NCBI GenBank assembly: GCA_024364735.1
Contig: JAGFNQ010007682.1
Span: 1-64,000, forward strand
Direction: 5' to 3'
Origin: Boesenbergia rotunda
Lineage: Eukaryota; Streptophyta; Magnoliopsida; Zingiberales; Zingiberaceae
DNA length: 64,000 nt
Position numbers and translations under genes: made by a program
Shown: piece after piece, positions 23,697 through 35,965 of the stretch
Numbering within the stretch: the first letter of the stretch is position 1
Layout of the letters: each line of letters begins with the position of its first letter
Notes under the pieces: model-generated
Databases searched by the model: none
Seen by the model: only the letters and a program-made list of their open reading frames with translations
Told to the model about the DNA's origin: nothing

Positions 23697-24787
23697 ATGA
23701 CCAGGACTGTAGGTGGTGATATTATGGAGTTTGATCCTGAGATTGAGAGAACCTTCAGAGCTAGGAGAAATCAAGGAAGAGTTTCAGAAGTTATTGAAAA
23801 TATTCCTACTCATTCAAGAAGTCCCATGACAGAACATCAGAAGACTATGAAGGAGCTTGCAACTCCTGATGATGTATTTCAGTATTCTTGTATTGCTTAT
23901 CCAGAGTTAGCTGGTGATTTTTAGCTGAGATCAGGCCTGATTCATCTACTTCCCAAATTTCAGGGACAATCAGGAGAGGATCCTAATAGACATTTGCATG
24001 AGTTCTATGTAGTGTGCTCCACTATGAAGCCTCAAGGGATTTCTGAAGAGGACATCAAATTAAGGGCATTTCCATTTTCTTTGACTGGAGCAGCTAAAGA
24101 TTGGTTTTATTATTTGCCTACTGGACATGTTGCTAGTTGGATTGCCATGAAAAGGCATTTTTAGAGAAGTATTTTCCAGCTTCAAGAACAGTTATTATCA
24201 GAAAGAGCATCTGTGGTATTCAACAAGTGGTGGGAGAGACCTTATATGACTATTGGGAAAGATTCAATAAGTTGTGCTCAAGTTGTCCACAACATCAAAT
24301 CAGTGAGCAACTTCTTATTTAGTATTTCTATGAAGGTCTACTTCAAATGGATATAATCATGATTGATGCTGCAGCTGGAGGAGCTCTAGTGAACAAGACA
24401 CCAGATCAAGCTAGAGAATTGATTTCAAATATGGCGGAGAACTCTCAACAATTTCGAAGTAGGGCTCTTACTACTAGAGGGGTGAATGAAGTTCAAATGG
24501 TTTCATATGAACAAAAAGAGATCAAGAATTCTTTGATGGAGCTTACTTCTTTGGTGAAGCAAATGACATTGAATAATGTGAGCCAAAATCAAAACTTTTC
24601 AGTAGCTTCACCTACAAATCAAGTGATGAGGTTGTGTAGCATATGTTCAAGTCAAGAGCATAAATCGGATTTGTGCCCAAACTTACAAGATGAATCATTA
24701 GCCGCTTTGACTAGAGGACAATATCAATCAAGGAATGACCTTATTCATCTACCTACAATCCGGGATGGAGAGATCACCCTAATTTGA
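23697..24787 (+). pseudogene. gag: Athila-like gag, broken
   Basis: Candidate starts at 23697 and 23724 (MEFDPEIERTFRARR). The capsid region is recognisable across breaks: an in-frame TAG at 23922-23924, a frameshift near 24150, and a TAG near 24320. Beyond them the sequence continues with FLEKYFPASRT, YWERFNKLCSSCPQHQISEQLL and MIDAAAGGALVNKTPDQARE. A CX2CX4HX4C knuckle (CSICSSQEHKSDLC) lies at 24635-24676. The order of motifs matches Athila gag. The knuckle would bind genomic RNA in a working copy. Confidence 0.85.
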
Positions 24788-25475
24788 AGTATGGAAATTC
24801 ATTCTATCAACAAAATGCTTCACAACAACCCCTACAACAAAATCAGCCTTCTTTCCATAATTTACAGCAGCCAAACCAAAGTTTTCATCAGCATTCTCAA
24901 CCATTCCAGCAGCCTTATCAAGGTTTTCAGCAAGGAAATCAATAATTTCAGCCTCAATTCCAACCAAATCAGTAAGGATTTCAACCACAGCAAGGTTTCC
25001 AGCAATCTAATCAACAATTTCAGCCTCAATTTCATCAAAACCAGCAAGTTTATCAAGGTTTTCAACAACCTTCATAGCCCCAACAATTTCAGTTTCAAAA
25101 TCAAAATTTTCAGCCCCAAAATCAGAATTTTCAGAGCCATAATTTCCAGCAACATCCATCTAATTCTCAGATAAATTTTCAGCAATTTCAACAACCCATT
25201 CAACCATTTAATCAGCCCCAACAACCTCATTTTCAGAATTTACAACCTACTCAAGGATTTCAACAACCAAATGTTTCATTTCAAGGCCAACAAAAGTCCC
25301 ACAATAATCAAGGAGGTTTTGGGAGCTCTAGTGGGTTTAATGCACAACAACAAAGGCTTGAGGAGTTGATGCAACAAATCCTTCAACAACAACAAATTTT
25401 GCAACAACAACAAGGGCAACAAAAGAATGATTCTACTCTTCAAAACATTGAAAGACACATTGGACAACTAGCTAG
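24788..25475 (+). pseudogene. Gln/Phe/Asn-rich linker between gag and protease
   Basis: About 230 codons dominated by Gln, Asn, Phe and Ser with repeats such as FQQPYQGFQQ and QNQNFQPQNQNF, interrupted by a few TAG/TAA codons. It ends in LEELMQQILQQQQILQQQQ before IERHIGQLASGMNQLQ. Low-complexity linkers are common at this place in Athila-like gag-pol. Composition is prion-like, but this is only a compositional statement. Confidence 0.75.
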
Positions 25476-27000
25476 TGGAATGAATCAATTACAAACCCAA
25501 GGATCGAGTCAATTACCTTCTCAAGCAACTCCTAATCCTAAGGGAAATGTTAGTGCAATAACTTTGAGGAGTGGGAGAGTAGCTTCAAGTCCAAACACTC
25601 AAAGGGCTGATTTTTCTGAAAAATTTACAGCACCTAGTTTTCCAGCTCAGAACAGTCCCAAAATGGCTTCTACATCAGTTGGAAGTGACTCTAGTTCAAG
25701 CCTAAGGCCTTCTTCTATTGATCATGCGAATTTGGTGGAAGAACAAGAAGAAATCAGTAAAAACAGGGCACCTACAGCAGCTATACCTACCGAAATCCCT
25801 GCTCAAGACTCATTTCCGAAAATTTCAGCTCAAGTGGAGGAACCAAGGGTACCTTTACCCTTTCCATAACGTAAGACTCAAGCTAAAAAGCAAGTGGAGG
25901 AGGAGAAGGCAAAGGAGTATAAAGAGCTTGTGAAATTATTCAGTAAGGTGGAAATTAATGTGCCATTGTTGACTATGATCAACCAAATACCTAAGTATGC
26001 TAAATTTCTCAAGGATTTGTGTGTGCACAAGAAGAAGCTAAAGGAGAATGAATTGGTCAGTTTAGGAAAGAATGTCTCAACCCTTATTCATTCTATTCCC
26101 CAGAAATGTGATGATCCAGGAGTATTCACTGTGTCCTATGAGATTGGGAGGACTCTTTTTCATGACACTATGTTAGATTTGGGAGCTTCTATTAATGTGA
26201 TGCCTAGATCAATTTTTCAGTGACTTGGTATTGGACCTATGCAGCCTACAGGAGTGGTTATTCAGCTAGCAGATAGGAGTCAGACTCAACCAGCTGGAAT
26301 CATTGAAGATGTATTAGTGAAGGTGAAAGAGTTGATTTTTCCTGCGGACTTCTATATCTTAGACATGGAGGGGGATTATCTAGCACATAGATCTCCACTT
26401 ATTCTTGGGAGACTATTCTTGAAGACTGCAAGAACGAAGATTGATGTATATGCAGACACACTTTCTATAGAGATAGGAGACACAGTGGTGCAGTTCAGTA
26501 TTTTTGATGCTATGAAGCACCCCAGAGAGGATCATTCTATCATGAGCATGGATATTTTAGATGAGTTAGTGGATGCAGATTTATTTGCTGATAGAGTTTC
26601 ACTTGGTATTCATAGAGGATATTTTAGTTCAGATGAGGCAGAGGAGGCATTGGCTATAGAGGCAGCTAAGTTGGAGGTTGTATTTGATTCACTTTCAGTT
26701 GGAGATGATTCTATAGGTGTAGGGAATTGCACTGAGCCCCAAGGATCACCTACATTGATTGACATATCAGGAGATTTAGAGGATAGGTTTGAGAGTGTAG
26801 GGGATTGCACTGAGCCCCAGGGATCACCCATACATACTGAACAGTCACAGATAGAGTTAAAACCATTGCCAGAACATTTAAAGTATACTTATTTGGAAGA
26901 GGAGCTGTGTTTACCTGTTATCATTGCCCAGAACTTGGATTTAGAGCAAGAGGACAAATTATTACAAGTTCTGAGGCAATATAAGAGAGCTATAGGGTAG
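25476..27000 (+). pseudogene. pro: Athila-like protease region
   Basis: After the linker come SAITLRSGR (start of the protease-side region), an acidic Ser/Pro-rich spacer, then the open stretches 25894-26223 and 26239-27000. The aspartic protease motif is MLDLGASINVMP with the catalytic Asp at 26176-26178 (D-L-G where many relatives have D-[LS]-G). A TGA at 26221-26223 splits it; the continuation reads LADRSQTQPAGIIEDV and LILGRLFLKTARTKIDV. A duplicated 20-odd-codon segment (GNCTEPQGSPT / GDCTEPQGSPI) occurs near 26720-26840. Broken at several places. Confidence 0.82.
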
Positions 27001-27003
27001 ACA

Positions 27004-28440
27004 TTAGCTGACATACTTGGTATTAGCCCAGCCATTTGTATGCACCAGATATTTTTAGAGGAGAATGTGAAGCCGGTCAGGCAGCCACAGAGTAGGTTAA
27101 ATCCACTGATTCTTGATGTTGTAAAGAAAGAGGTGACTAGACTTTTACAGGCAGGCATTATATACCCTATTTCTGACAGTAAGTGGGTTAGTCCTATTCA
27201 TGTGGTTCCTAAGAAGTCAGGAGTGACGGTGGTGGCTAATGAGAGTGATGAGTTAGTACCTACCAGAGTGAAGAATTCATGGAGAGTTTGTATTGATTAC
27301 AGGAAGTTGAACCAAGTAACGAGGAAAGATCACTATCCTTTGCCTTTTATTGATTAGATGTTAGAGAAGTTGACAGGGAAGTCTCACTATTGCTTCCTAG
27401 ATGGATATTCAGGATATTTTCAGATTTGTATAGACCCGAAGGATCAAGAGAAGACCACTTTTACTTGTCCTTTCGGTACATTTGCTTATAGACGTATGCC
27501 ATTCGGGCTTTGTAATACCCCAGGGACTTTCCTGCGGTGTATGGTGAGTATTTTTGGTGAGTTAGTAGAACACTGCATGGAGATATTTATGGATGATTTT
27601 TTTTTGTATTTGGTATATCATTTGATACTTGTTTGGATAATTTGTCTAGAGTCCTACACAGATGCATTGAAACAAATCTTGTCTTGAATTTTGAAAAATA
27701 TCATTTCATGGTAGAGCATGGGATTGTTTTAGGACATATAGTCTCTAGGAAAGACATTGAAGTAGATCCTGCTGAAGTTAGTATTATATCTTCTTTATCT
27801 TACCCCGTATGCGTACGGGATGTTAGAGCTTTCCTTGGCCATGTAGGATTCTACAGGAGATTTATTAGAGACTTCAGTGAGATTGTTCGCCCTTTGACTC
27901 GACTTTTACAGAAGGATGTGGATTTTTTCTTTGATGAAAAATGCAAGGAAGCTTTTCAGAGATTGAGGAGGCTCTTATTTCAGCTCCTATTATTAGACCC
28001 CCTGATTGGACTTTACCTTTTGAATTGATGTGTGACGCTTCAAATTTTGCTGTAGGAGTTGTACTTGCACAGAGGGTAGATGGAGCGCCACATGTCATTT
28101 GTTATGCTTCCAAGACTTTAGATGCTGCTCAAGCTAACTATACCACCACAGAAAAGAGCTCCTTTCTATTGTTTTTGCTTTGGATAGATTTAGATCATAT
28201 TTGCTATGTTCTATGTTATTGTATTTTCTGATCATGCATCCTTGAAGTACCTTCTGAAGAAGCCAGATACAAAGCCCAGATTGATTAGATGGATGCTTCT
28301 ACTTCAAGAGTTCGATTTGGAGATTTGAGATAGGAGTGGTAAGGAGAACTTGGTGGCAGATCATTTGAGCAGGATAGAGGGAGATGGACACCTTACCACT
28401 ATTGATGATGATTTCAGAGATGAGCACCTTTAGTTGGTAC
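27004..28440 (+). pseudogene. pol: Athila-like reverse transcriptase-RNase H
   Basis: RT motifs in order: RLNPLILDVVKKEVTRLLQAGIIYPI, WRVCIDYRKLNQVTRKDHYPLPFID, then a stop (27355-27357), HYCFLDGYSGYFQI, TFAYRRMPFGLCNTPGTF, and the catalytic F-M-D-D-F at 27586-27600. After a frameshift the thumb continues at 27633 (GHVGFYRRFIRDFSEI). RNase H begins near 28010 (FELMCDASNFAVGVVLAQR) and includes YASKTLDAAQANYTTTEK, with further frame loss around 28150-28230, ending near ADHLSRIEG-like sequence at about 28380. In active copies it makes cDNA. Here at least four lesions exclude function. Confidence 0.88.
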
Positions 28441-28589
28441 ATGGGAGTCGCCATGGTATACAGATCTAGTTAACTATTTAGTAGCTAATGTTTTTCCTGC
28501 ACAATTTACTAAGGTCCAGAATGATAAATTTAAGAGTGATGCTAAATTCTATATGTGGGATGATCCTTACTTGTGAAAATTTTATAGTG

Positions 28590-29749
28590 ATCAAATAATT
28601 AGAAGATGCATACCTGACCATGAGTTTCATTCAGTTCTTACACTTTGTCATTCGTCAGCCTGTGGAAGACATTTTGGTCCACAGAGGACAGCTAGGAAGG
28701 TTTTAGCGTGTGGATTATATTGACCTACTTTATTCCATGATGCTTACTTATTTTATAAAAACTATGATAGATGTCAGAGGACATGAAACATAGGAGCTAG
28801 GAATGAAATGCCCCAACAAACTATGTGTTTTTGTGAAATATTTGATGTATGAGGGATAGACTTCATGGGGCATTTTCCTGCATCTTGTGGATTTTTGTAT
28901 ATATTACTTGCTGTTGATTATGTATCTAAATGGGTGGAGGTCATTCCCTCCAGGACTGATGATTCTTGTGTTGTTGTAAGTTTTGTTAGGTCTCACATTT
29001 TTTGTAGGTTTGGAATTCCAAGAGCTATCATAAATGATCAAGGTTTACATTTTTGCAACAAACACATGAAGGCTTTACTCAACAAGTATGGGGTTTTGCA
29101 TAAAGTGTCTACTTCCTATCATCCCCAAATTAATGGACAAGCCGAGGTATCAAATAGAGAAATTAAGGCAATCTTGGAGAAGTCCATGGGGCCTAGTAGA
29201 AAAGATTAGAGCAAAAGACTTGATGATGCATTGTGGGCCTATCGGACGACATATAAGACATCTATTGGAATGTCTCCCTACTGGCTTGTTTATGGGAAAA
29301 CTTGTCACTTACCCGTGGAGATAGAGCATAGAGCTTATTGGGCAGTGAAAGCTTGCAATTTTGATGCTAATAAAGTGGGAGAAGAAAGGAAGCTTCATCT
29401 TCAAGAACATGAGGAGATAAGAGTAGAAGCATATGAAAACTCAAGGATTTACAAGGAGAAGACTAAGAACTTTCATGATAGACATATAGCGAAGAAGGAA
29501 TTTCAAATTGGCGACAAAGTTCTTTTGTACAAATCAAGGCTCAAATTAATTAAAGGTAAGTTGAGGTCTAGATGGGAAGGTCCATTTCTTGTTACCAATG
29601 TTTTTCCTTTTGGTGTTATTGAGATTAAGGATGAGGCTAATGATTTTATTTGGAGAGTTAATGGCCACCAGCTCAAGAAATATTTTGAAGAAGTGAAGGA
29701 GCTAGATGTGGATGGATTGGATATCAATGATGCTATCTACCCAACTTAA
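28590..29749 (+). pseudogene. pol: Athila-like integrase
   Basis: The zinc-binding N-terminus is present in pieces (HEFHSVLTLCHSSACGRHFG, then YDRCQR) with stops near 28730 and 28780. The core is open at 28865-29209: DFMGHFPASCG (first Asp just upstream), INDQGLHFCNKH (second Asp), HPQINGQAEVSNREIK (Glu). A stop at 29207-29209 is followed by a frameshifted continuation open at 29231-29749 (WAYRTTYKTSIGMSPY through the C-terminal WEGPFLVTNVFPFGVIEI), which ends at TAA 29747-29749. All three catalytic acids of the DDE triad can be recognised. Broken, hence a pseudogene. Confidence 0.9.
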
Positions 29750-31942
29750 AGGGGAGTTGATTTTCTTACGCTTTTATTTCATTGTATATACCATTTTTAT
29801 GTTTTCTAGCAGTAAATTTTTCTTTTAAAGTGAGTTCTTGCTAATAAATGCTTAGGTAGTATAGAATGAATAAAGATTCATTGTAAATACCATTTTAACC
29901 TTTTTGGCATCTTGTTTCTTGCATGATTTGGAATAAATGTATCCCTCTAGATTTTCTTTATATCATTTTAGAATCCTTTGAAAGTGAGTTAAATTTGATT
30001 GTTAAAACTTAGGATTTAGGGTAATGGATGAAAATTCTTAGATACTTGAGTACTACTTAGTTATAGAGTTTAGATTGATAATTTGAGATGAATTCTTTTA
30101 ACCTAGTGAGGATTGACACCTTATTTTTGAGATACACACATGTGATTGTACTCTAGAACTTGCTTAGGTTCTTTCAAAACTATATTTCTATGATTGGACC
30201 ACATTTATAGAGGTGAATCACTTTGTTTCCTTTTTCATATCAATTTTTGCAAGATTCCTTGTTGATCTACTCCATATTCTATTTTTCCCTTTCCTACTCT
30301 TCATGTTCATAATCATATTTTTCATGGACTTGGGTGCTTTGATTGTTTCTTGATGTTACTTTGCCCGAGACGGTGAAAAAGCTAAGTGTGGGGGAGGATC
30401 AAGCATTGAATCAAATATTGAGGACAATCAAGCATTGGCAACCTACAAGCAAAAGTGTGCCAACTTGATGGAGTGGTGTATCAAGAGTGAGTTGCAAGAA
30501 TTAGGTAGTGAAGGTTACATTTGGAGCATCTAAATTCCTAACTGTTATTTGATGTTTCAAGTTACTGATAAGAAAATCCAAAGGAAAATGAGAGTATTAG
30601 CTAAAAGAGCAACACGATACTGATTGTAGACAAAGACACCTTTCAAGTTACTAATAACAAAATCAGAATTGTGTATACTGAGTCTGCCAAGTATTGTCAC
30701 TCGGAAATTGTATTGATGGCTCTTCATCTGTCAAATGTGGCACCAAATTTGCTTACTAATTCTGTTAATGAGGTCCCAATTATGTGGTCTGAAGATGAGT
30801 TGGAGAATGTCAAAGAGATGGAGCTGGCACAATTTAGATCAAAAACTCAAGATTGCTTGATTTGGTAAGTAATGCAGTTCAGGAATCTGATCATCTTACA
30901 ACTCCTTCTAATGGTAATGCAATTGAGAGATGAGAATAATTGTTGATAAATACACAAACCTTGTTGCACAAGTCAAAGGAAAAAAAAGAAGAAAAAGAAA
31001 CTTGGCTGCAGAAAAAAATAGAACAGCAGTAGAAAAAAAGAAAAAAAAGAAAAAAAAGAGAAGGAAAAAAAAAGAAAAGTGCATGAAGTGGAAGTCTAAG
31101 TGCTGGACTAGATTTCTGAATTGGAAGAAGTAATCAAGTTTAAGAGTTAGCTACTGATTGGGAAGAAAAAAAAATCAGGCAGAAACAATTTCAGATTTTG
31201 CTCAGTTCAGATTCTGATAGTGCCCTGATCGGTCTCCAAACCGATCAGGGAAGTGTTTGAACGGTCAAACAGATCGATCAGAAGCAGTTCAGACCGATTA
31301 GAAGAGAGCCAGAATGATCAGGAAGAGCCTGATCAGTCTCTTGACTGATCAGCAGAGGTTGGCACAGAACAACAACTTTGGCACACTGAATTCGGAGATG
31401 TTTCTCAGCCATATCACTGTTTGCCTCCTGCTCATTGATTTCTGCAGAAAAAAGGGGCAAAGTTCATTTAGTTGCATTCTTTAGTATCCAAGTCTTCCAC
31501 TTCTTAAATTTTTTCATCTACTAAACTTCTATTTCATTTTTATCATTCCATATTTCCTGAACTTGTTCAAATAAGCCTTTTAGGTGTGGGTCCAACTCAA
31601 GAATGATGGTGGAGAGTAGAGCATAAGCAAGCTTATGGTAATGCAAGAACCATGATTGTGTTTAAGTGAGCACCACTTTCATCAATACTTAGAATTTAGG
31701 AAGAGAGCCACTAAAATTGTCCTTGAAAGGATTTGTGTGTTAAATTCATCTCAATTAGTCATGAAGGATGAAGTATACTTTGTTGTTGACTAAGGACAAG
31801 ATTCTAGTCCATTGAGTTTAGATTTTTGAGATTTGACAACCCTAGGTAATTCTCTTTCAATTGCTTCTAACTATGATTGAGAATAATCTAGGGGGGTACA
31901 TCATTAGTTCACTAGTTGGGTTGTGCGAGACACACAAGAGCA
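29750..31942 (+). other. Non-coding 3' region of Athila-like element
   Basis: No env-like domain seen. Contains an A-rich purine stretch (30980-31080, encoding only poly-Lys by chance), three TGATCGGT-type hairpins at about 31222-31351, and a GAGCAAGTGTGGGGG lead-in to the polypurine tract. A homologous region lies at 50167-51685. Confidence 0.7.
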
Positions 31943-31955
31943 AGTGTGGGGGAGT
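31943..31955 (+). other. Polypurine tract
   Basis: AGTGTGGGGGAGT directly upstream of the 3' LTR start; the same tract is found at 51685-51697 in the second copy. Confidence 0.85.
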
Positions 31956-33686
31956 TGACAATTACCATTTTGCTAATCAAATTAGGCTCTCAAATCCATA
32001 TTTTGATCCCTTTTTACATGCTTAAGTTTGCATTTACATTAGGTTCCATTAGTTATTTCTATTTTAGCTTTGAATGTAAATCTTTGTATATTTGAGATAT
32101 TTTGGCATTAAAATTTGAATCTAATTTTGTAGGCTTCGAATGATCATGGACCTAGATCAGATTGGATCAAACTTGAGTTAGGACTTGGCTTCAATCAAGA
32201 GGATCAAAAGATGGATAAATATGGGCCGTCCAATCAAGAAATGGGGAGATCTGAGCCATCTGTCATTTTCTAATCAATCCGAGCTCAAGGTAGAGTAAAT
32301 CAAGACCATAGATTAAGATATGAAGTTTTGGTCCAAATCAGAAGTCATCCAGCCGTTGGATCAAGCTCAAGAGGAGTCTAAGCCATTCATTCAAAAGGAA
32401 GGGTAATCTGAGCCATCCGTTGTAGATCCGATCGATCCAAGCTGAGGAGAAGTAGATCCTGACCATTGATGGAGATCTGGATGGTTTGGATTCAATCTGA
32501 GATGATCTGACAGTTGGATGGAGCGAGGATGATCACAGCCGTTCAATTTTAATGGGAATTGATTAAAACAGAAAACTTCTCCATAGCTCGAGTCGTCGCG
32601 TGTTCTTCAGTTTCTTCATCGTTTTCGCAGCTTTCTTCTCCGTTTCTTCGTGCGGCCACATCAGATCGAAGCTCATTTCAAGTTCTTGAATCATAGAGGA
32701 AGGTTTCTGGTGAAGTTTGCAAGCAATCTCATCGCTGAAAGGGCTTAGGTGAGGGTTTCGCCGAGGGTTCTGCTTCTTCTGATCAATTCCTGTTTGATCC
32801 TCGATCTTCATCAATCGGAGCATTCAGAGGGGTTCTCTGAAGGGTTCTAAGGGTTCCTGAGCCACAATCGCCATCAAACTCATCAAGAAGGAGGAGATCG
32901 GAAGAAGATTCAGCTAGAACACCAAGCTGAAGGTAAACTGCTCACGGAAGTCAATTCTTTGCTGATTTGTCGAGCTAGAGGGTTTCTAGCTAGTTCTCGT
33001 GTGACGGCAAGAAAGATCTAGGATTGAGGGAATGATCTGATGTCAATTTTCTGTAACTTTCATTTCTGAATTCTTGTTTCCTTAGCTGTTTCAGCGTGTA
33101 TCAGTTTTCATCAGTATCTGATCGGTCTGTTTGACCGATCAGGCTAGTCTCTGATCGGTCTGTTGACCGATCAGGTAGGTATCTGATCGGTCTGTTGACC
33201 GATCAGGAAGAGGTCTCAGCCCCATTTACGTTTCAATCCTGATTTGTTCCAATTTACATTTCAACCCTGTTTTTTTAGTAAGTTCTGTTCTAGTTTTCAT
33301 ATTCCTACATTTTAGCTACATATCTTAAGCTTTTCTTCATTCAATTTTAGTTCCTGAATTTCAATCTCATAGCTTTAAATTTAATTGCTTAGTTTTTCAA
33401 ATAGGATAGGTTTACTTTCCGCAATTTTCTAGTTAGTTTTACTTTAGCTGAGTTCATTCTATTTCAAACTGTTATTTCATTCATATGCACAAAACAAACC
33501 CCATCTTACTTGAAAACCCAAAAAAATAGAAAACGATGAATTCAAGCTTGAACTAAGCATTCTTAACTAGTCCTTAGAAAAATACGACTTGAGACCCCTA
33601 TACTACACTTAATTTTGTAAGCTAAAGGGTTTTCAATTTATAAATTTAAATTTGAGGCTCATCGTGACACTTGATTACAATCATCA
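31956..33686 (+). repeat. 3' LTR, Athila-like
   Basis: 1.73 kb, similar to the 5' LTR over its length, with scattered substitutions and an extra short block near 32380-32420. Ends in ATCATCA followed by the target duplication GGCGC. Three hairpins at about 33115-33208. Confidence 0.9.
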
Positions 33687-33691
33687 GGCGC

Positions 33692-34346
33692 TTGCCACGT
33701 CGCGGTCAAAACTTCATCACAACACCGAAATCGCAGCATGGATAAAACCTTCCTTCCCAGGCGCTTGGGAGCCTCCCAAGCGCCTGGGAAGGGTTGCCCA
33801 ACCTGGGCACCCAACCACATTACTGGGCGCTTGATTCAAGTCAGGCGCCCAGGAAGCTTCTTCCCAGGTCCAGTTTTTCCTGTGTTTGCTCTCCTATCTT
33901 GCCTTCAACTCCAGGTACCTACAAGACAACTAACACAAGATAAACATACAAATAAGCTTATGCCTTAATGATTGGTTTTGACTATGGATTTCACCCGAAA
34001 CCCTAGGTCGAACCGACACCTAATGTTCCCTTTCCCAGGGAATGCATCCTCACCTACCCCACCCTGGAGAAGTTATCTTTTACCAACCGGAACCTCCGGC
34101 TGGACTTTTACTTAGCCTCTGAGATCCCGGATCTCAAGACGTCCGACCTCGACCCATCTCTACTTCTGTCCGCGATCCTCGCTCGGCTAAAGCTTTTGCC
34201 AACCGGGATCTCCAGTTCGACTTTTGCTCGCCTCTGAGAACTCGGATCTTGAGACGTCCGACCCATCTCTACTTCTATCCGTGATCCCCGCTCAGCTAAG
34301 TCTTTTGCCTGATCCTCGACCAGGACTTCGTGCTCAGCCTCCGAGA
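33692..34346 (-). repeat. SIRE-like LTR, second part
   Basis: Continuation of 21333-21863 after the Athila-like insertion. Contains the 19-bp-arm hairpin at 33752-33792, a second GGGCGC hairpin at 33827-33852, and CT-rich 'CTCGGATC..GACGTCCGAC' style repeats at 34080-34330. Cut at 34347 by another SIRE LTR, so its own end is not seen. Confidence 0.65.
33752..33792. repeat. Perfect hairpin, 19-bp arms and 3-nt loop
   Basis: CCTTCCCAGGCGCTTGGGA, then GCC, then the exact reverse complement. Nearby 33827-33852 has a 10-bp hairpin of the same GGGCGC wording with one wobble pair. Confidence 0.95.
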
Positions 34347-35365
34347 TGTTGGAACTTGGATGGCCAGAGGGGGGGGGTGAATGTAGCCAGACACTTGAAC
34401 TTTAGCACTTTTCGAATTTCTGCACCTCAAGAATTAGTAGCACAGCGGAAGCACAAGAAAACCAGAGTTGCAGAAAACCAAACCCTAAACTAAGAACAAA
34501 CACAAAAAGCTAACAAAGAGGATTTACAAGGTTCGGGGATAACTTGCCCCTACTCCTTGGCGTGCCCGTAAGGTGGGCGATCCCTTTATTGTTGGCAGAT
34601 CAAGCCCCGGAAAATTCGGATAAAATGCAACCTCCTTCTTGGTGGAGTAACCTCTCCACAGCGTTTCGAAATGAATCAAGTATAAAGTACAGGAAACACA
34701 AGAAGGATCTTACTTAGCACTTAGAACCACAAGAACACAAGCAAACTTCTCCCGAGCTCCACTCAGCGCAAATCTCACGCAAGAACTCCCTTCTTCGTGT
34801 CTTCTAGCTGATGGACTCACCAAGCTTCTTGTTTCTCTTCCAAGTGCTCAAGTAACAGAAAGTTGCTTCAAGGATCACAGTCGCTTGCTCAAGAGATGAT
34901 GGAACAGAGTTGTCGCAAGAGCACAAGTTGTAGCAGAAGCAGAGTTGATCAAGTTTTTTGTTGTTCAGCGTTGTTGAGACTTCTTCGCCACCAAGCGCTT
35001 AAGTCTCTCCCACTGATCGCCAGGTCACAGCATCTCACTGCAGCCTCTAGCTGCTCAGCTGCAACAGCCAGCTATCACTGAGCTCTCCTAGACTCCCTGA
35101 GCTTCCCTCAGCCAAGCCCCAGTCAGCAGCTCCAACAGTGTCAGCATCCGTTGCAACCTGAGATGGAAAACGGACAAACCTGCTCCAAGGAAAGACTCCC
35201 ATTGACTCTCCTTGAGTGTTTGAATCCATTCCTGTCACCTGCACACTTGATCAGATCATTAGCACAGCAAATCAAGCAGAGAATCAAGTATTAGAGATTA
35301 AGAGCAGAGGAATCAGATGTGTTCAGACGTGATCAGAGCGTCTAACAGTGCATTTTGAATTAAAG

Positions 35366-35956
35366 TGATCGGTCACCGGACCGATCCAGGGCTTGTGGAT
35401 CGGTCAACTGACCGATCCACAGCTTTGCTGGGACTCCCAGCTTTCGCGGCCACACGAGCCTGATCGGTCACCAGACCAATCAGGCTGTGACCTGATCGGT
35501 CACCAGACCGATCAGGAAGCTCCCTGACCGATCAGACTCCAGCCTGATCGGTGATAGCGAGAACTCCGCGACACTTGATCGTTCACCAGAACGATCTGAA
35601 CAGTAATCCAGATCGGTCACCAGACCGATCAGGAGCCGAGTAGTAGGGTTCCCAAAACCCACTGTATGCTCTCTGATCAGTCACCAGACCGATTAGGAGC
35701 CGAGCAGTAAGGAGAACCAAACTCACTGTATGCTCCCTGATCGGTCACCAGACCGATCAGGAGCAGAGCAGTGAGTGAACTGCATGCTCCCTGATCGGTC
35801 ACCAGATCAATCAGGAGCCGAGCAGTAGGTTCCCAACCTCACTGTGTGCTCCCTGATCGGTCACCAAACCGATCAGTCATCGCTGGATCGGTCACCAGAT
35901 CGATCCACGAAGGAGCACCGTGCTAACTTCTCTGATCGGTCACCAGACCGATCCAG
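35366..35956. repeat. Hairpin array, TGATCGGT...ACCGATCA units (LTR)
   Basis: About 13 inverted repeats with 7-8 bp arms and a conserved CACCAG-type loop, spaced at about 30-80 bp. One unit (35577-35596) reads GATCGTT-CACCAG-AACGATC, a paired change in both arms. Units near 35524-35552 are in reverse order. The spacer between units also repeats (GAGCCGAGCAGTA...CACTGTATGCTCC). Confidence 0.88.
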
Positions 35957-35965
35957 GGACTCCAA

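Larger units (their letters stand above)
21864..33686 (+). mobile_element. Athila-like Ty3/gypsy retrotransposon, complete
   Basis: An 11.8-kb element bounded by TG...CA LTRs (21864-23561 and 31956-33686) and an exact 5-bp target duplication GGCGC (21859-21863, 33687-33691). It carries a tRNA-Asp type primer site, gag with knuckle, protease, RT, RNase H, integrase, a 2.2-kb non-coding 3' part, and a polypurine tract. The primer site and gag wording (ELAGDF..LRSGLIHLLPKFQG) fit the Athila lineage. Stops and frameshifts throughout make it non-autonomous. It sits inside a SIRE-like LTR, and is therefore younger than it. Confidence 0.92.

Noticed and set aside
30930..31133. Lys-rich open frame
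   Set aside because: Encoded by an A-rich purine stretch in the non-coding 3' part of the Athila-like element.
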